Shown: positions 46,426 to 61,430, counted from the stretch's first letter. The stretch: DNA of 64,000 bases from Dermanyssus gallinae (GCA_003439945.1 QVRM01005215.1:33150-97149); one strand, 5' to 3'. Numbers and translations are program-made. Notes: generated by a model from the sequence alone, not told the origin.

Positions 46426-47379
46426 AAATTGATTGAAATGTACATTTATTAAGCATACATACAGGGTAATTCATTCTAAGCACATGTGGTAAATAGCATG
46501 GTTCCTTATGAACGGAAACTATTTTTTGTGGTTTGACAAAAACAAAACAGTTTTCAAGAAAGATCTTGTTTGGCTTATTGGTTCTAAAAATCCACCCGCA
46601 GGTGAGGTGAAACACCATTCCAGATCATAACCTATAGGGAGCTTGTCTACCGACCACTTGCTATTCGTCATATTATTTGTTGAAGCATATCCACAACGCA
46701 AAGTGTGTTGTGTTGTTTACGGACTTGTGTAGCGAGCGAGCTCACGTGGCGACAAACATGCTGCTACCAGGGTGCTAGATCCGGCTTACAAGCATCAGTC
46801 ACTTCATGTCCTCCTGTAAAGGGGCCCCGAGGACGCTTGTGGAAAGAACAACACTTCAATGGATAGGTAGGAGAGACGAAGTTCAGCCTCATGCCTTTCC
46901 AGAGGCTGGTGGGACGGCAGAGCATCGGCGCATCGAGCGCTAGAACGCGACATTGCCGCCGGTGTCGAAGTACTGCTATGCAATTCCGAGCCTAAGGGGG
47001 TAAGGAGGATATTAGGTTTTGGTGGGTTTACCGAGTCTCACACTAGTCACTGCTGGCTGCTAGGTGCATCACGCCTATCCGAGATCTTCCTTTATAGATA
47101 GGGTGATATGTGTTGACTTGAAGGAGAGAGAAGGGGAATTGGTTACTGGAACGTTAAATGTGTGAGCGATTTAAAGTGGCTCAGAGGCGTATGGCGCACT
47201 TTAACTACGGTAGAAGGATGTCGCCACTGCATCATACATAAATTGATTTACATACATACAATATACATATCGTACATATAGTATACAATACACTCCCCAA
47301 AGAGGGTTTAATTACGTAGATGAATGTGAACAGAAGCTGAACTTCTGTTATATTGGTCAGAGTTGAAGCGAAGGTGCGT

Positions 47380-49955
<2,576 letters not shown>

Positions 49956-50711
49956 CTTCTTCGCAGAAATAAGATATTCGTTGTTTAGCTTGTTACGCCC
50001 GGAACGGTGCGTACGTTATTAGTGTACGGCACCCGCGTTCGGTCCTAAAACAAACAGAGTAACAGAAAACATGCGCTTATAGGCATACGTTTAGATTGAA
50101 TCTTTAGTAGGCTACCTGAGTTTTTATGAAGAGAAGAAGCATTGAGTAGCTCATACAAAACAACCACAAACTTAAGAATAGCCGATTTTTTCCACGGAAT
50201 TACGCAATATGTTGAGACAAAAGTTGAACAGCACATGTTTCATGATTGAGTGAACATGCAGAACAGAAGCCTTATGACCACGAGATCGTTCACTATCATT
50301 GGTCTGAATACGCATTCGTATTTTGTTTAACTATTAGTTAGTTATTGTTCAACTATACTTTTGTGTCCTCTCGCCAGCCAATTTCTCTGGTGCTTGCTGT
50401 GCTTTTCATCACGATCGCCTATCTTAGATTATCTCTATGGAAGCGTTTTTTGCTCTGGACTTATTTGCTAGAGCAAAAACGCTTTGATATAGGTAGGTCT
50501 TAAGGCTCTGTCTTTAAACAAACTCGTGACATCAGTCCTGTTCACAACACAAAGTGTGTTTATTCTTTGTGCTTTTAGCCATATGTTCTTACGGTGGTCG
50601 GACAGGTTCCAGAGGTTTTCCAGTCCTCTTGTGTCGTTGCGAGTATAATCTGTCTATTAAGCGACCTATATCCGTAGATGTCCATGTTATCCGTCACGTG
50701 TCATGTGCACT

Positions 50712-51190
50712 TCACTCCGCACTTGGTAAACTATTGGGATAAATGGGAAGCGGCTGCCCGGACGTCAGTTGACCACTAGACGCCTTCGCGGATCGCCGTG
50801 ACCCTTGAATGAAGATGCTTTTGACTTGACTCGCCGTTCGACGAAAGAGCGCAGTTAGCATGACGCTCCATGGGCAGAAGTCAAAGCATTCTACATTGCG
50901 CACACGTCATCGATTGAATCCGAACGTGGATCGCTAGAGGTGCGCTTAAGGGCGACCCCACCAGTACCTCTGTGACTTGCAGTGCGAAGTCTCCTTTATC
51001 GTGAATATTATATGTGATAATCACTATGTTGGCATCGTTTCCACTCTGGCTGGCTACTTTGTAGGCGTGTTCTGTGCTTCCCATTTTTCGAACGCACTCT
51101 ATGTATAATAATAGCTCGTTGTCCTGAAGTTCCGAAACCTGCAGGTGATCTAGTATTCTGAGAGCCGATTTGGCTGCATCCCTTAATCAA
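50712..51190 (-). other. Exon-like conserved ORFs upstream of GPCR 2
   Basis: Minus-strand frames read IITYNIHDKGDFALQVTEVL and, overlapping, NVECFDFCPW with ALFRRT. The corresponding block at 59824-60240 reads KYNIQHSGEFALQLTEAL and NVECFDFCPW. The conservative protein changes hint at a former coding exon, but the two frames are not joined and unit 1 has lost most of the block. I do not recognise the family. Confidence 0.3.
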
Positions 51191-51944
51191 ACTTCTTCGT
51201 AAGGAATAAGAGTTTTACTTGACTTTTTAGACACTAGGCCGGTCACCGCGTATATTGTTGGATTTCCGCTAGACACCCACAAGGATTGTGCCCGTGGCTG
51301 ATAGGAGCTCTCATTGCTTTATTACCCCCCTCTATTTTTTTGCTCTTATTGGTAGATTGAGCCGTCATAAGTTGCGACAATTACAAGCGCTTTTTATAGT
51401 TTCTTATGACCTCCGTAGTACACCGAGAAAAAATACCACGTTTTTTGATTGAGTTAGGAGTCTGATGTAAATGGTTTCCGATTTCTAGTCAGGTGTTGAC
51501 GCATAGTAATAATATTAATGAACTGACAACGAGCGATTTCTAAAACGTAATTTCTATTGTTTACTTGTGTGTAGTTTTGTACAAGGCATTCGACTTGATA
51601 TCCATTAGCAGGAAGAGATTTTGCAGATTGAAAAACACGTTCTAAATAAGCTCGAATGCAAACAGTCCTGAATGATGCTCTAAAAAGTAAGTTCAGGCAA
51701 TCGTGGGCTCAAATTAAACACATTTAGTACTCTAGTAATAGATGCTGTAGGTAGCATATAAAGTACGCAACGTACCCAGCCTGATCGATGATCCCAAGCT
51801 GCAGAGCTGGTCATCAGAGTTGCCATTGAACACACACGAACAGCACAAATTCCTAAGGCGTTTAAGACACCGCACACCTAAGGCCTTCCCCACGTATCCA
51901 AAAGATAACGGGTGTGCCTGCCAATATATTTACAACACACACAC

Positions 51945-51954
<10 letters not shown>

Positions 51955-51982
<28 letters not shown>
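51955..51982. repeat. (AT)n microsatellite
   Basis: A dinucleotide tract following a short (CA)n, in the same position as the tract at 43875 in unit 1. Confidence 0.9.
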
Positions 51983-51984
<2 letters not shown>

Positions 51985-52179
51985 GCACAAATTTGATATT
52001 TTTCTAGGATTGAGGACGGCACAACAGAACATCACATGTACTAGATGTTTATTGGAGAAAAAGAATAACACATGTGGTTGTTGAATACAACGTACGATAG
52101 TTGTGAGGCCGACTGGTGGAGTATCGCCGACTTACTATATTTTGCTTCTTCTGATTCATTTCTGTTTACGTTCGCGCTA

Positions 52180-52330
52180 CCCGATTAACCGCCCCCAGTT
52201 AATGAGTGAGTCGGCTCCTCGCTTGCCTCCTTTGCCCTCGCCATGAAGATTAGCAGCAGCAGCATCAGAAGAAGAAAAACGGCTGCAGAATAACGAAAAT
52301 CCGATGCGCGAGAGCACGGGCAGGCGACAT
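52180..52330 (-). promoter_or_regulatory. Conserved block with a 19-codon ORF, upstream of GPCR 2
   Basis: The minus strand holds MARAKEASEEPTHSLTGGG and a stop, the same length as in units 1 and 3 with substitutions only. It lies 2.2 kb upstream of the GPCR 2 ATG. It may be part of a leader exon (inference). Confidence 0.4.
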
Positions 52331-52332
52331 AC

Positions 52333-52333
<1 letters not shown>

Positions 52334-52378
<45 letters not shown>
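52334..52378. repeat. (AT)n microsatellite
   Basis: A dinucleotide tract immediately beyond the conserved upstream block. Confidence 0.95.
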
Positions 52379-52382
<4 letters not shown>

Positions 52383-52639
52383 TTTTGCTTGTATAGATTC
52401 GATTATGCAGACGATTGATTCTCAACTGTGTTGTTAACTTAATATGATATTATCACAAAACCTCACCACATTGATTGAAAGCGTCTAAAAATAGCTGCTA
52501 TATCAAAATGAAAACATCTTTTGTTTTGAGACATATGTATGGTGCTGTTGTGCAACTGCTTATTTTAAGTATAATTATATTGGGGTGGATCATAATGCAC
52601 CATCTGTTTTATTGAGACATCTGTACTCCTCCGTTTTTT

Positions 52640-52796
52640 TTTTACTTTATTTTGGCCGATTAAGTCCACTCCTATACTCACCTAGTTTTAATTGGAAACC
52701 ATACAAACCAATTTAAGAATAGTCGGTTCAGGTCTTGAACTCAAGACTTCCCGAACGCAAAATAATGGCTTTGCCACTAAGCCACCTTGCGCAGTT
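52640..52796 (-). mobile_element. SINE family D, copy 3
   Basis: The unit 2 counterpart of the copies at 44555 and 63040; the reverse strand has TGGCTTAGTGGC. Confidence 0.8.
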
Positions 52797-53187
52797 GCAA
52801 ATGTTAATTTAAAATATTTTAATTAATATATTAGTGTGTTTTTGAGACCAACTTTGCTGCTGGTCTCATTTGAAAATAGAACGGCCTATGTTATGCAGTA
52901 TTTCCCTCTAATAACTAACTCTAACTGCTCAGAGGGTGCTGGCTAGAAAGTTGTTAGCTTAAAAACAGCAGGACAGCAGGAAGTCGGCGGTTGCGCAAAG
53001 CATTCAATAAAAAAGAAGGCGTCGTCCTGATTCGTTGTAGCCCGAGCCCCGTTATAACATCGTTAATTTTATTGCTGTCAGATGCTTTCGGCGTGACATT
53101 CGAAGAAGGATACAGGTCTTCTAAGCACGAACAACGTAAACTATTGGGTGGGACTCTCTGGTCCTTCTAGCCATTTGGATAAGCTCA

Positions 53188-53457
53188 GTGCAAAGGCTCG
53201 ACGAGGTCAAATCTGCAATCCCTGGGAAGAGCCCTGAACCTGCACACGACTCCTCAAAGCCACCTTGTCTACTTGCCTGCCGAAACGTCAACGCTATTCG
53301 TCAAGGTAGAATAATTTGTGAGTCATTGAAAAAAGGACCGTCGGTCTTCTTTAAATTGAAAGATAGCTTAATTAAATGGAATGCGTCAGGGATATCGGTC
53401 AGGACGGCATCGACGTTAGTGATCGAGTCAACTGTCGTGAGTTTCTTGGGTTTATGA
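53188..53457 (+). CDS. Conserved unit-start ORF, unknown product (89 aa)
   Basis: The open frame starts MQRLDEVKSAIPG, contains KPPCLLACRNVNAIRQGR, and ends STVVSFLGL. The copy at 63550-63840 keeps the frame without indels over most of its length, with about a dozen residue changes. I recognise no domain. It could be a real small exon or an accidental frame in a young duplicate; the decayed copy at 46160 argues against strong constraint. Confidence 0.3.
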   Translation: MQRLDEVKSAIPGKSPEPAHDSSKPPCLLACRNVNAIRQGRIICESLKKGPSVFFKLKDSLIKWNASGISVRTASTLVIESTVVSFLGL

Positions 53458-54011
53458 AAATAGTTGGTGATAAGGTGTATTGATTGAATTGCACATTTAT
53501 TAAGAATACATACAAGACAATTTATTCTAAACGCATGTAGTACATGGTATGATCCCGTATCAACAAAAACTACTTTTTGTTGTTTGACAAAAAAGCAAAA
53601 GGTTTTTAAGAACTATCTTGTTTGGCCTATACGATCTAAAAATCCACACCGTAGGTGAAACGAAACGCTATTTCAGATCATTACCTACAGGAATCTTGTC
53701 TGTTGACCATTTCTAAACATGCTATTCGTCATGATATTGGCTAATAAACATGAAGCATATCCACAACGCCGACTGTGCTGTGTTGTTTACGGACTTGTGT
53801 AACAAGAACAACGGGAACTGGTCGAAAAGCATCATTCTGTACGAATTACAGCTTGTAGAGCACGCTTTTATGTTTTCGGCCGCTGTTGGATCGGTCTGAG
53901 TTGAAGTGACGTACGTTTGAGCAAGAGCAAGGCTGTTGCATTTGAGTAGTATTTGTTGTTTGAGCCGATCCCGTTGGAAGAGTTCCGCTGCCGGCTGATA
54001 GAGCAGTCGAA

Positions 54012-57000
54012 TTACTGTGGCCGATACTGATGCCGCTTCGCTTCTTTCTGGCGGCAATCCGTCGTAGCGATCTGAGCAGCGTGCACAGCAGCCGTGTTCG
54101 GAAGAAGTAGCAAGGAGCGAGTTAGCTGGACGAAAAGATCGGCCAGCGTCTTTCGTACGGCCGCCGAACAAAGACAGTACAAGTAGAAGTTGCCCGCCGC
54201 GTTCACCACCAGTAGGAGTTCGCCGACGAGATCGAAGATTCGAAACCCAAGGCTCATCTGGCTGCGGGCCGTTATGAAACACCAGGCAATCACCTGCGGT
54301 GTCTCGCAAACGAGGAACATGATGGAGACTGCTACCAGCAGGACCGTGAGACGGCTCTCTTCGCGGCCTCTGAGTTCGACCGCTTCGGTACTGCAACTGT
54401 AATAAAGGGAAGAGAAGAAAGTAGTCGCAAGAGAGTAGCAGCATCTCAGCGGTACAGGGTGATTCCAATCGTCCGGATGGTGGTACACTTCTTTGCTATA
54501 ATTTCGTTCTACTAGGGTCGCAACGCAATTACACCAAATGCTAAATCGAGGCCATCCGTTTGCGTCTTGTGCTTTTACCGAAAAGCGTAAAAACATTCGT
54601 ATTTTAAATCATGTCCTCACCAGACATTCACATGTCCAAAGAAGAAACTCTGATCCTCATTTTTTTTACCACATAGGCATTTTCTAGGTTTTCTGAAGGG
54701 CACCGTTGCAATATAAACACTGTATGTAACTGGAAGGCTGCAATATAAACAATTTGGGTAAAATTACTGTGCTATACATCGTCCTGTTGGCAGATTGTTC
54801 AGATCAAATGTTTAGCAAACGGTAATACATATGAGCCCTGTTTTAAACTTGTGCAAGATTTTTGAGAATTGTAAATAACACTTGTGTTTACAGTACATTT
54901 GGTGGTATATTTTCAGAACTCCAAACGAACAGATAATAATGTACCTATATACGAAGCGGCGAGACGGTGTACTTATCGTAAACTAAAACAAAGAATTCAA
55001 GGACAAAAATTAGGCAATTTAGTACGCGAGGAACATATGCAGAAGTCGACCGCAAAATTAAACTGAATCGCGCACGCCTCAAGTAAGCAAGTCATTGCAC
55101 CTATGTGGAAGTTGCATGTACTTCATGAATTACACGGACAAGTAGAACTGGCCGAGTCCATAGTCTGGCAATTAGGCAGCTCGACGCACTACCAGTCAAC
55201 CTATGCGTACAAGATGAGCTTAGCCTGAACAGAGCTTTGTTAGTATTTTATATGTATACCATGAACCTATTGCTAATGTATGCAAAATAAGCTTTCCTAG
55301 CAAATGGTCGAGCTTATAAACAGGGTCATTCATATCGTTATGTACTTAATGCGAGGTTTGGTAGAAATCAGCAAGAAAATATTTTTTCCAATCGAAGAAA
55401 GACGCGGAAACGTCTTGTTTAGGAGAGATAGTGAAGTTTATAAAAGTAGTTATTCTGCTTTTTCTTTCCTACAGAGTTGTGCGAAATCTACGTTTGCGGG
55501 AGGGCTAGTCAACGCATGAATGAACTGATTATACCGGCGTGTTCGGAGGAAAATTCTACACAGCGGAAGATATTTCACTAGCTTGCTTAGGGAAAAGCGC
55601 ATCACCAGATAAAGGCAAGTCATAAAAAGTCGATATGTTACGTTAACGCTTTCCATGAAAAATAGTAAAAAAATTCCATTACGGCCAAAAATGTACGTCC
55701 AAAAGACCACTCTCACGCAATAGCAAATTTAATGCTTACCATTTTCGTATGAAGGTAATGGTACTGCGTTACGTAGTTGTCAAGTAACTGAGACTGTTTT
55801 TTGAATATACATTATCGGTCGTAATGAAAAAAATACGATTTTTCACGAAAAAGCGTTAACGTAAGACATAACAACATATCGACTTTTCATGACTTTCCTC
55901 AACCTGGCTATTCGCTTTTCGCTACGCAAGTGTCTTCCGTTGTGCAGAATTTTCTTCCGAACACGCCGGTATACTCGGTTCCTTCATGTGTTAACTGGTT
56001 CTCCTACAAACGTAGATTTCGCACAACTATGTAGAAGAAGAGGCAGAATAACTACTTTTATAAAATTCATCCTCTCTCTTTCTCCTAAACAAGACGTTTC
56101 CGCGTCCTCCTTCTGTTAATACAAATTATTTTCTTGCCGAGTTTTACCAAACCGATTTATATATATATATATATACATATTAGTACGTTCGTAACGACAT
56201 GACTAAGTTAAACTCTTCGTTAGGCATAACAAACGTACCCGAGCTCTTGCCGGTCCTTTCGGTATTTGCGGAGAGCCAACAGAATTTTCACGTTGAGAAC
56301 GAATACAAGGGCAACGGGAAAGGCTCGCGTAGTCAGTTCCCTAACAACCACGTACATTCGAAACGCTAGTTGGTCCGTGATACCGGCCACTTCGCAGTGG
56401 TAACGTTTCGGTGTGTGAACAGCAAGTGCCAGGCGTGAAGCGTTGCGGCCCGATCTAATGAAGCTGACCTCTACCAACCGCGTCTGGACCGAGACCGGGC
56501 CGTACATCAAAAACGAGAACAGAAACGCAGCGGCGATTTTCGTCAGAACGCGGCGCTGGCTTTCGCGTTCGGTGCACTTCGAGCGGGCGGCACACGGCTC
56601 GATGCCGATCAATGGCTAGAATCGATACAAGGAGAGCGCTGGTCGCCGAAAAGCCATTGCCTAGGGAAAATGTCAGATGGCAAAGAACGAACATGTACGG
56701 ATAGCAGTAGCTCAGTCGTTCGTAGAGAGACCCCTTCAGTAAGAAGATCTGCGAGTTCATGAGCAGATGGCCGAGGTCAGCGACTGCCAGCCAGAAGATG
56801 TACACGAAGGTGTTGTTTCGAAGAGTAAGTCGATTCAGCACGATGATGTTAATCACGTTGCCAATGATGCCGAGCACGATCGTCACCTGCAGGGCCACGC
56901 GATAGTATTCGTAGAAGTTTAAAAAAGCTTCATCATCATCATCGTCCTCAGTTTGCTTCATAACTCCGATGCTCTCATAAGCTGTTGTGGTGGCGACGTT

Positions 57001-57018
57001 CGAAAAACTCCCATTCAT
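54012..57018 (-). pseudogene. Class A neuropeptide-type GPCR, copy 3, two frameshifts
   Basis: Exon 1 is 57018-56239 (ATG to donor GG/GTACG) and exon 2 begins at 54396 (acceptor TTACAG/T). Relative to copies 1 and 2, one extra base near 56577 (CTCGAAGTGCACC against CTCGAGTGCACC) breaks the frame just after TM3 (IDRHRAVCRPLE). A second indel near 54085 shifts the frame after TM7 and gives a foreign tail ending at 54012. The rest is well preserved: VINIIVLNRL, FWLAVADL, TVLLVAVSIMFLVC, NAAGNFYLYC. The N-terminus has an Asp run (about residues 24-29). It is non-functional as read, unless the indels are assembly errors. Confidence 0.82.
55308..56150. mobile_element. Foldback element FB2 in the GPCR 3 intron
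   Basis: It is related to FB1: TTTATAAAAGTAGTTATTCT, AAATCTACGTTTGCGGGA and GTTACGTTAACGCTTT occur on the left and inverted on the right. The left outer end reads ACAGGGTCATTC. The arms meet near 55790-55830 without the long spacer of FB1. No coding potential was found. Confidence 0.82.
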
Positions 57019-57239
57019 CGTCGCGGGAAGAAGATATTCGCTGTTTAGCTTGGGTCGTGCACCACCCACGTTTAGCTTAAAACGAACACAAAAGCAGAAA
57101 AATGCATTTGCGTAAGCATACGTTTAGAGTGAAGCTGTGGTGGGCCATTTAACTATTTATGCCGATGCATTTTTTTTTAAATTATTAGTTACAGTTTTAT
57201 TTGCTTATATTCAAGAGGCAACAATTGTCTCCTTATGAA

Positions 57240-59015
57240 CGTGTACACCGGATAAATCAAGTGAAAACGTCACCTATCCTCCAGGTTCGGGCGTGTCCAG
57301 TCTAGCAGAGTTCCACGCACAGAGGCGGCGCTACCCCGTTGAATGTCCAGCGATAGTCTCTGGTGCAGGTACTCGACAGCTCTAGTGTTCCCTGTCGAAC
57401 GATTGAGCGCCTTGCCGACACGTTGAATAAGTTTATGCGTCATCGGGCCAGGTCCCCCTAATGTCTCGAATGCCAGTGGACTTGTTCGCTTCCGCCAACA
57501 TAGACGCGTGTCCAGCATGTTCCGCTCCCGCACTGACCATTGAGGGGGCTAGTGAGTCAGTAACGATTGCATCCCATACCAGCATGCGACCCATCTCGAA
57601 GGACGTTAGTGTCAGCCCGTCCGGTCGCTTCCCATCATTCCTGCAGAGGCCAGGAGGCTCGAGAATGCAAGAAAAGCCGGTTGACCTCAAAGCTCGGCTA
57701 AATGTCTCGTTAAGTGCGGCGTGTCGGGCTCGACGACCTGAGCTTAAGGCACAAGAGAGGCCATGGTGTGCCTGTGGCCCCACTTGATCGCCGCATTTAC
57801 ATTGGTGAGGGATTACCAGAGCTGTCCCCAGGCGTAGCCCCGCACTAATCCGAACAGTCTCGTCATCTAATAGAGTGAACTGAGCACTGGGGAGAGCCTG
57901 TAACCAGGCCCCGGCACTTTTTGAGGAGACCGCCCGTAGCCTGGCCTTGTCAGTCGTAGTGGGGGCCTGCTCAAGGAGACGTAAACGCCTGCAATGCAAA
58001 CGTCTTCTCCTGCAGTGGGGTCGACCAGCCTTTCTGGGAAAGGGTGTCAGTGGGTATGGCACTGCACAGAGAGGCTAATCTCTCAAGTAAGCCTGCCAAA
58101 GTGTGATCGTATACACTTTGACCTGTATCGTCCAGTAACCGTTTGGCCTTTTCCAATGCCTAGGATAAAGATGAGACGATGGCTGGCCCAGCCAACGCTA
58201 CTGCGTCTGTTATTCCCAGTCCACCTAAGGATATGGGAAGCAGAGCCTGCAAGCCTGCATCGGGTGAGAGGCGTACGTTCAAAAGCAGTTCCAGTGTCTT
58301 CAAGGTCCACTCGTTAGAAGCTCGAAGGTTCTCGGTCGAGTCAAAACAATTAGCCCCTCTAAGTAAGTGAGTTATCCGGGCCGCCGAAAAGCACGATCTC
58401 AGTAGGTACATTCCGCGATGAGATCCCAGCGATGGAAGACGGCTGGCGGCTACTTCAAGCTTTTATCTCCACGCGTCTAGAGCCCCAGGTAGCCCCTCTT
58501 GGCAAAGAGGAACCCCGAGGAGCTCAATGTCACTCTTCTGGACTACCTTGCAACCGGGAAGGAGATGGCATAGCTCCGATATATCTAGCGAGATCATATC
58601 CTCGGGGCCCGTGATGTAGACCTCGCATTTCCCAGGGTTTAAAGATAGACCACTCACCCTCTCGAAATCCAGTACTCTGTGGATATCACCGACTACCGTA
58701 GCTAGGTCACCTCCAAGCACACCGTCGTCTAGGTACCAGGCATTTAGAGGACTTTGTAGGGAGTCGATCAAGTCCTTTACGCACAGGCAGAACAGCGGTG
58801 GACCTAAAGGGTCTCCTTGTTGGAGGCCCGACTGCGAAGATACAGTCGCGTGTGGCAGAACCAAGTGCGACGGTTGAGCATAAGCCGCATGTACCTGGTG
58901 AAACATTTGCGGGGCGTAGCATTTCACCGCGTTTAACAAGTGGTTTCTTCTGACGCTATTAAAGGCATTCCTAAAATCCAGCTTCACCAAGACAGTCGGG
59001 CTACTGCGGGAGTTT
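57240..59015 (-). mobile_element. LINE with C-terminal restriction-like endonuclease (R2/NeSL-like), copy 2
   Basis: Read on the minus strand, the element starts within RT motif A (VKLDFRNAFNSV), so it is 5'-truncated near 59015. RT, a thumb/linker region, a CCHC motif and a PD-(D/E)XK-type endonuclease follow, ending near 57245. The flanks match the continuous unit 2 sequence near 50130, which shows that it inserted upstream of GPCR 3. Confidence 0.82.
57245..58990 (-). pseudogene. RT plus restriction-like endonuclease polyprotein, truncated and frameshifted
   Basis: The first open block (58990-58463) has GLQQGDPLGPPLF, WYLDDGVLGG (YLDD catalytic centre), LNPGKCEVY and IELLGVPL. Later blocks in other frames give LPISLGGLGI (58411-58160), AGAWLQALPSA, CKCGDQVGPQAHHGLSC (a CxC...H...C zinc motif), RRARHAALNETFSRAL, then KRPDG and VWDAIVTD, the RPD...D signature of restriction-like endonucleases in early-branching LINEs, and FETLGGPGPMTHK with QRLSLDIQRG at the end. 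Such enzymes nick a chosen target and prime cDNA synthesis. At least three frame changes make this copy inactive. Confidence 0.8.
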
Positions 59016-59823
59016 ATAAATGCACGAGAGGTATGATGCCGATGAATTGAGTACCTCGTGCAAAATAACTACAAACTTGAATATAGCTAAAAAAAATTAC
59101 ACGAATTTACACAATATCCTAAGATCCTAAGGTGAAATGGTATATTTCTCATAACTAGGCGAATATACAAAACAGAAACGCTCTGTTTGTTACCGCGATA
59201 GCTTGCTTGATTTTACCTCTATCAATGCGCTGCTTGCGCTTGAGGACTTATTTGGCCTTTCTTTACGATCAAAGACTTTTTCGTAGATCATCAGATACAC
59301 TGCTTAGTTCACCGCTATTTCATGTCGAATACAATTTCGGTTAAAATTTGTGTTGAAAGCGTACTGTATTACGCTGAGATATATCACTGATCGCATGGGA
59401 TAACTACCCTTCCGGGATAAGAGGTATGTGCACCATGCGTGTCATATTAAGAGCACCTAACCCAGCTCGCAGTGGCCGTGTAGTATCATAATGTATGGTC
59501 GGGGTCTATCCTGACTTCCGTGCTCCCAGAAAATTTAATTCCGTCAGCAGGACGTCGACCGATATAACGGGAAAAGGGAACCCCAGCCTTAATTCAGGTT
59601 TCGTTTTCTCAGAACGTTAGCATTCTCTTCGCCTCCCAAAGTGTGTCGTACCTACTCCCATCAGTAGAGCCCTGTCGTCGAACAAACTCGTGACAAAAGT
59701 GTTCTTCCTTTGTGCTTTTTAGTCACGTGTTCTTACGTCGGCCGGACAGGTTCCAGAAGTTTTCCGCCCTCTTGTGTCACTGCACTCTGTATAATAAACG
59801 CCCTATTTCCGTAGATGTACATG

Positions 59824-60240
59824 TTAAGCGTCGCGTGTCATATGCACTTCACTCCATACTTGGTAAACTATAGGGATAAAGGGAAGAGGCTGCCCGGACG
59901 TCAGTTGGTCACCAGACGCTTTCACGGATCGCCGCGATCTTAGAATAAAAATGCTTTTGGCTGGACTTGACGTTCGACGAAAGAGCGCAATTAGCCTGGC
60001 GCCCCATGGGCAGAAGTCAAAGCATTCTACATTGAGCACATGCCATCGATTCGATCCGAACGTGGGCCGCTACAGGAGGCGCTTGAGGACCCGGACCCAG
60101 GGCCTCTGTGAGTTGTAGCGCAAATTCTCCACTATGTTGAATATTATATTTGGCCATCAGTGTGTTGGCATCGCTTTTACTCCGGCTGCCTACGTTGTAA
60201 ATGGAATTTTTAGAACGCACTCTTTGTACAATAGCTTGTT
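59824..60240 (-). other. Exon-like conserved ORFs upstream of GPCR 3
   Basis: The unit 3 counterpart of the block at 50712: KYNIQHSGEFALQLTEAL, HVRIESMACAQC and NVECFDFCPW. The frames are again not contiguous. The product is unknown. Confidence 0.3.
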
Positions 60241-60430
60241 ATCGTGAAGTTTCGATGATCTCCAGATTAGCTAGTTTTTGAGAGCCGATTTGGTTGCATC
60301 CCTTTGCCAACCTTCTAGACTATTACTAGTCCTGTTAGACATTAGGCCGGGCGCTGCGGATATTATAGGAATTCTACTAAACACATCCTACCACACACAT
60401 CATAAATACCCATATGGATTGGGCGTGTCC

Positions 60431-60447
60431 CCCCCCCCCCCCCCCCA
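60431..60447. repeat. Poly(C) tract
   Basis: About 17 consecutive C residues followed by ACACAC, just before the SINE at 60520. Confidence 0.9.
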
Positions 60448-60519
60448 CACACTAAAATGCACATGGATTGTGCGTTCGCTGTCGCCGAGCTTTTATTGTC
60501 TTGTCACCCCCTCTACTGA

Positions 60520-60720
60520 GCAAGATGGCTTAGTGGCAAAGCTTTTGCCTTGCATTCGGTAGGACTGTTTTCGAGTCCCAGACCGGCCACTCTTAAATTG
60601 GTTTGTATGGTTTCCAATTTAGACAAGGTAAGTGCCGGAGTGGATTAAAATTGGGCATGACCCGAAAAACCGTACACGGGCAATTGCCTTACTTAAAATC
60701 TAAAAAGAAAACAAAAAATG
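60520..60720 (+). mobile_element. SINE family D, copy 4 (plus strand)
   Basis: GAGCAAGATGGCTTAGTGGC contains an exact A box, and TTTTCGAGTCCC is a near-consensus B box at tRNA spacing. The body and tail follow (AATTTAGACAAGGTAAGTGC). Unlike copies 2, 3 and 5, it is not at a position shared by the other units. Confidence 0.85.
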
Positions 60721-60799
60721 TATTCTGACAACTGGGTTAAAAGGCGGATGTACATAATTTCTAATGGGGTGTTGACGCTTTTAAAATAGTAATTATTTC

Positions 60800-61430
60800 T
60801 TTTCTTAACGCCCGGGCTGGATAAGTGTGTTTATGTTACATCATAGTGTTTCGACACAATAATTGATCTAGCATTTTCTCAGTGCATCGACATTCGTCCT
60901 GTAGTTCATGGCAGCCCTCCACGTTGCACAGCACGTGATGATTTCCGTCGGCTGTAAAGGCCCTAGTTAAATGCCGATCTTTGACCCCGCTAGCCCTCCA
61001 CCCAGTGCTCCTCATTGCTACTGTTCTATAAAATTCTTTGTCTGCTTTACTAATTTTGGTTTGCCAGTTCCGCATATAAATATCAAAGGCGCACGTTTTC
61101 GTTAGATTACATTGTTTTTGCAGATCCTCTGTCAGCAGTGGGTCACCTTCCAACACGTGGACCACCCTATTTCTGCACGTATTTGAAAGCGCAAAAACCC
61201 TATTTATAATTAAGATGATGAATTGGTGATGTTAAAGACGAGAGAGAGTGATAAAAGCGGAGGTAGTGGCAAAAGGTGGAGACGATTCCGGAGGAAGTGA
61301 GTGGTGATGATGACTGTTTAAGTAGATGCTGCTTCTAAATAATTCGTCTCGATGCACACTATAAATTTGTACGCTAATCAAATCCTATAGACTCACATAT
61401 ATTATGCCTACCGATGTTTATCGATTTCCA
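60800..61430 (-). other. Unit 3-specific insert with a 109-codon ORF
   Basis: The flanks on both sides match unit 2 (near 51500), but this segment is absent there. On the minus strand an open frame to 60836 reads VHVLEGDPLLTEDLQKQCNL, then AFDIYMRNWQTKISKADKEF, and ends in a Cys-rich stretch (CNVEGCHELQDECRC). The frame stays open upstream of the GTG at 61165 and is preceded by a possible acceptor (ACGTGCAG). It resembles a real protein segment, but I do not recognise it. Confidence 0.4.

Noticed and set aside
53722..54468. 248-codon minus-strand ORF over GPCR 3 exon 2
   Set aside because: It is an alternative frame of the receptor exon; the TM6/TM7 motifs are in the other frame.
57461..57787. 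108-codon plus-strand ORF in the LINE copy at 57.5 kb
   Set aside because: Antisense shadow of the endonuclease domain, which has clear zinc and RPD motifs on the minus strand.
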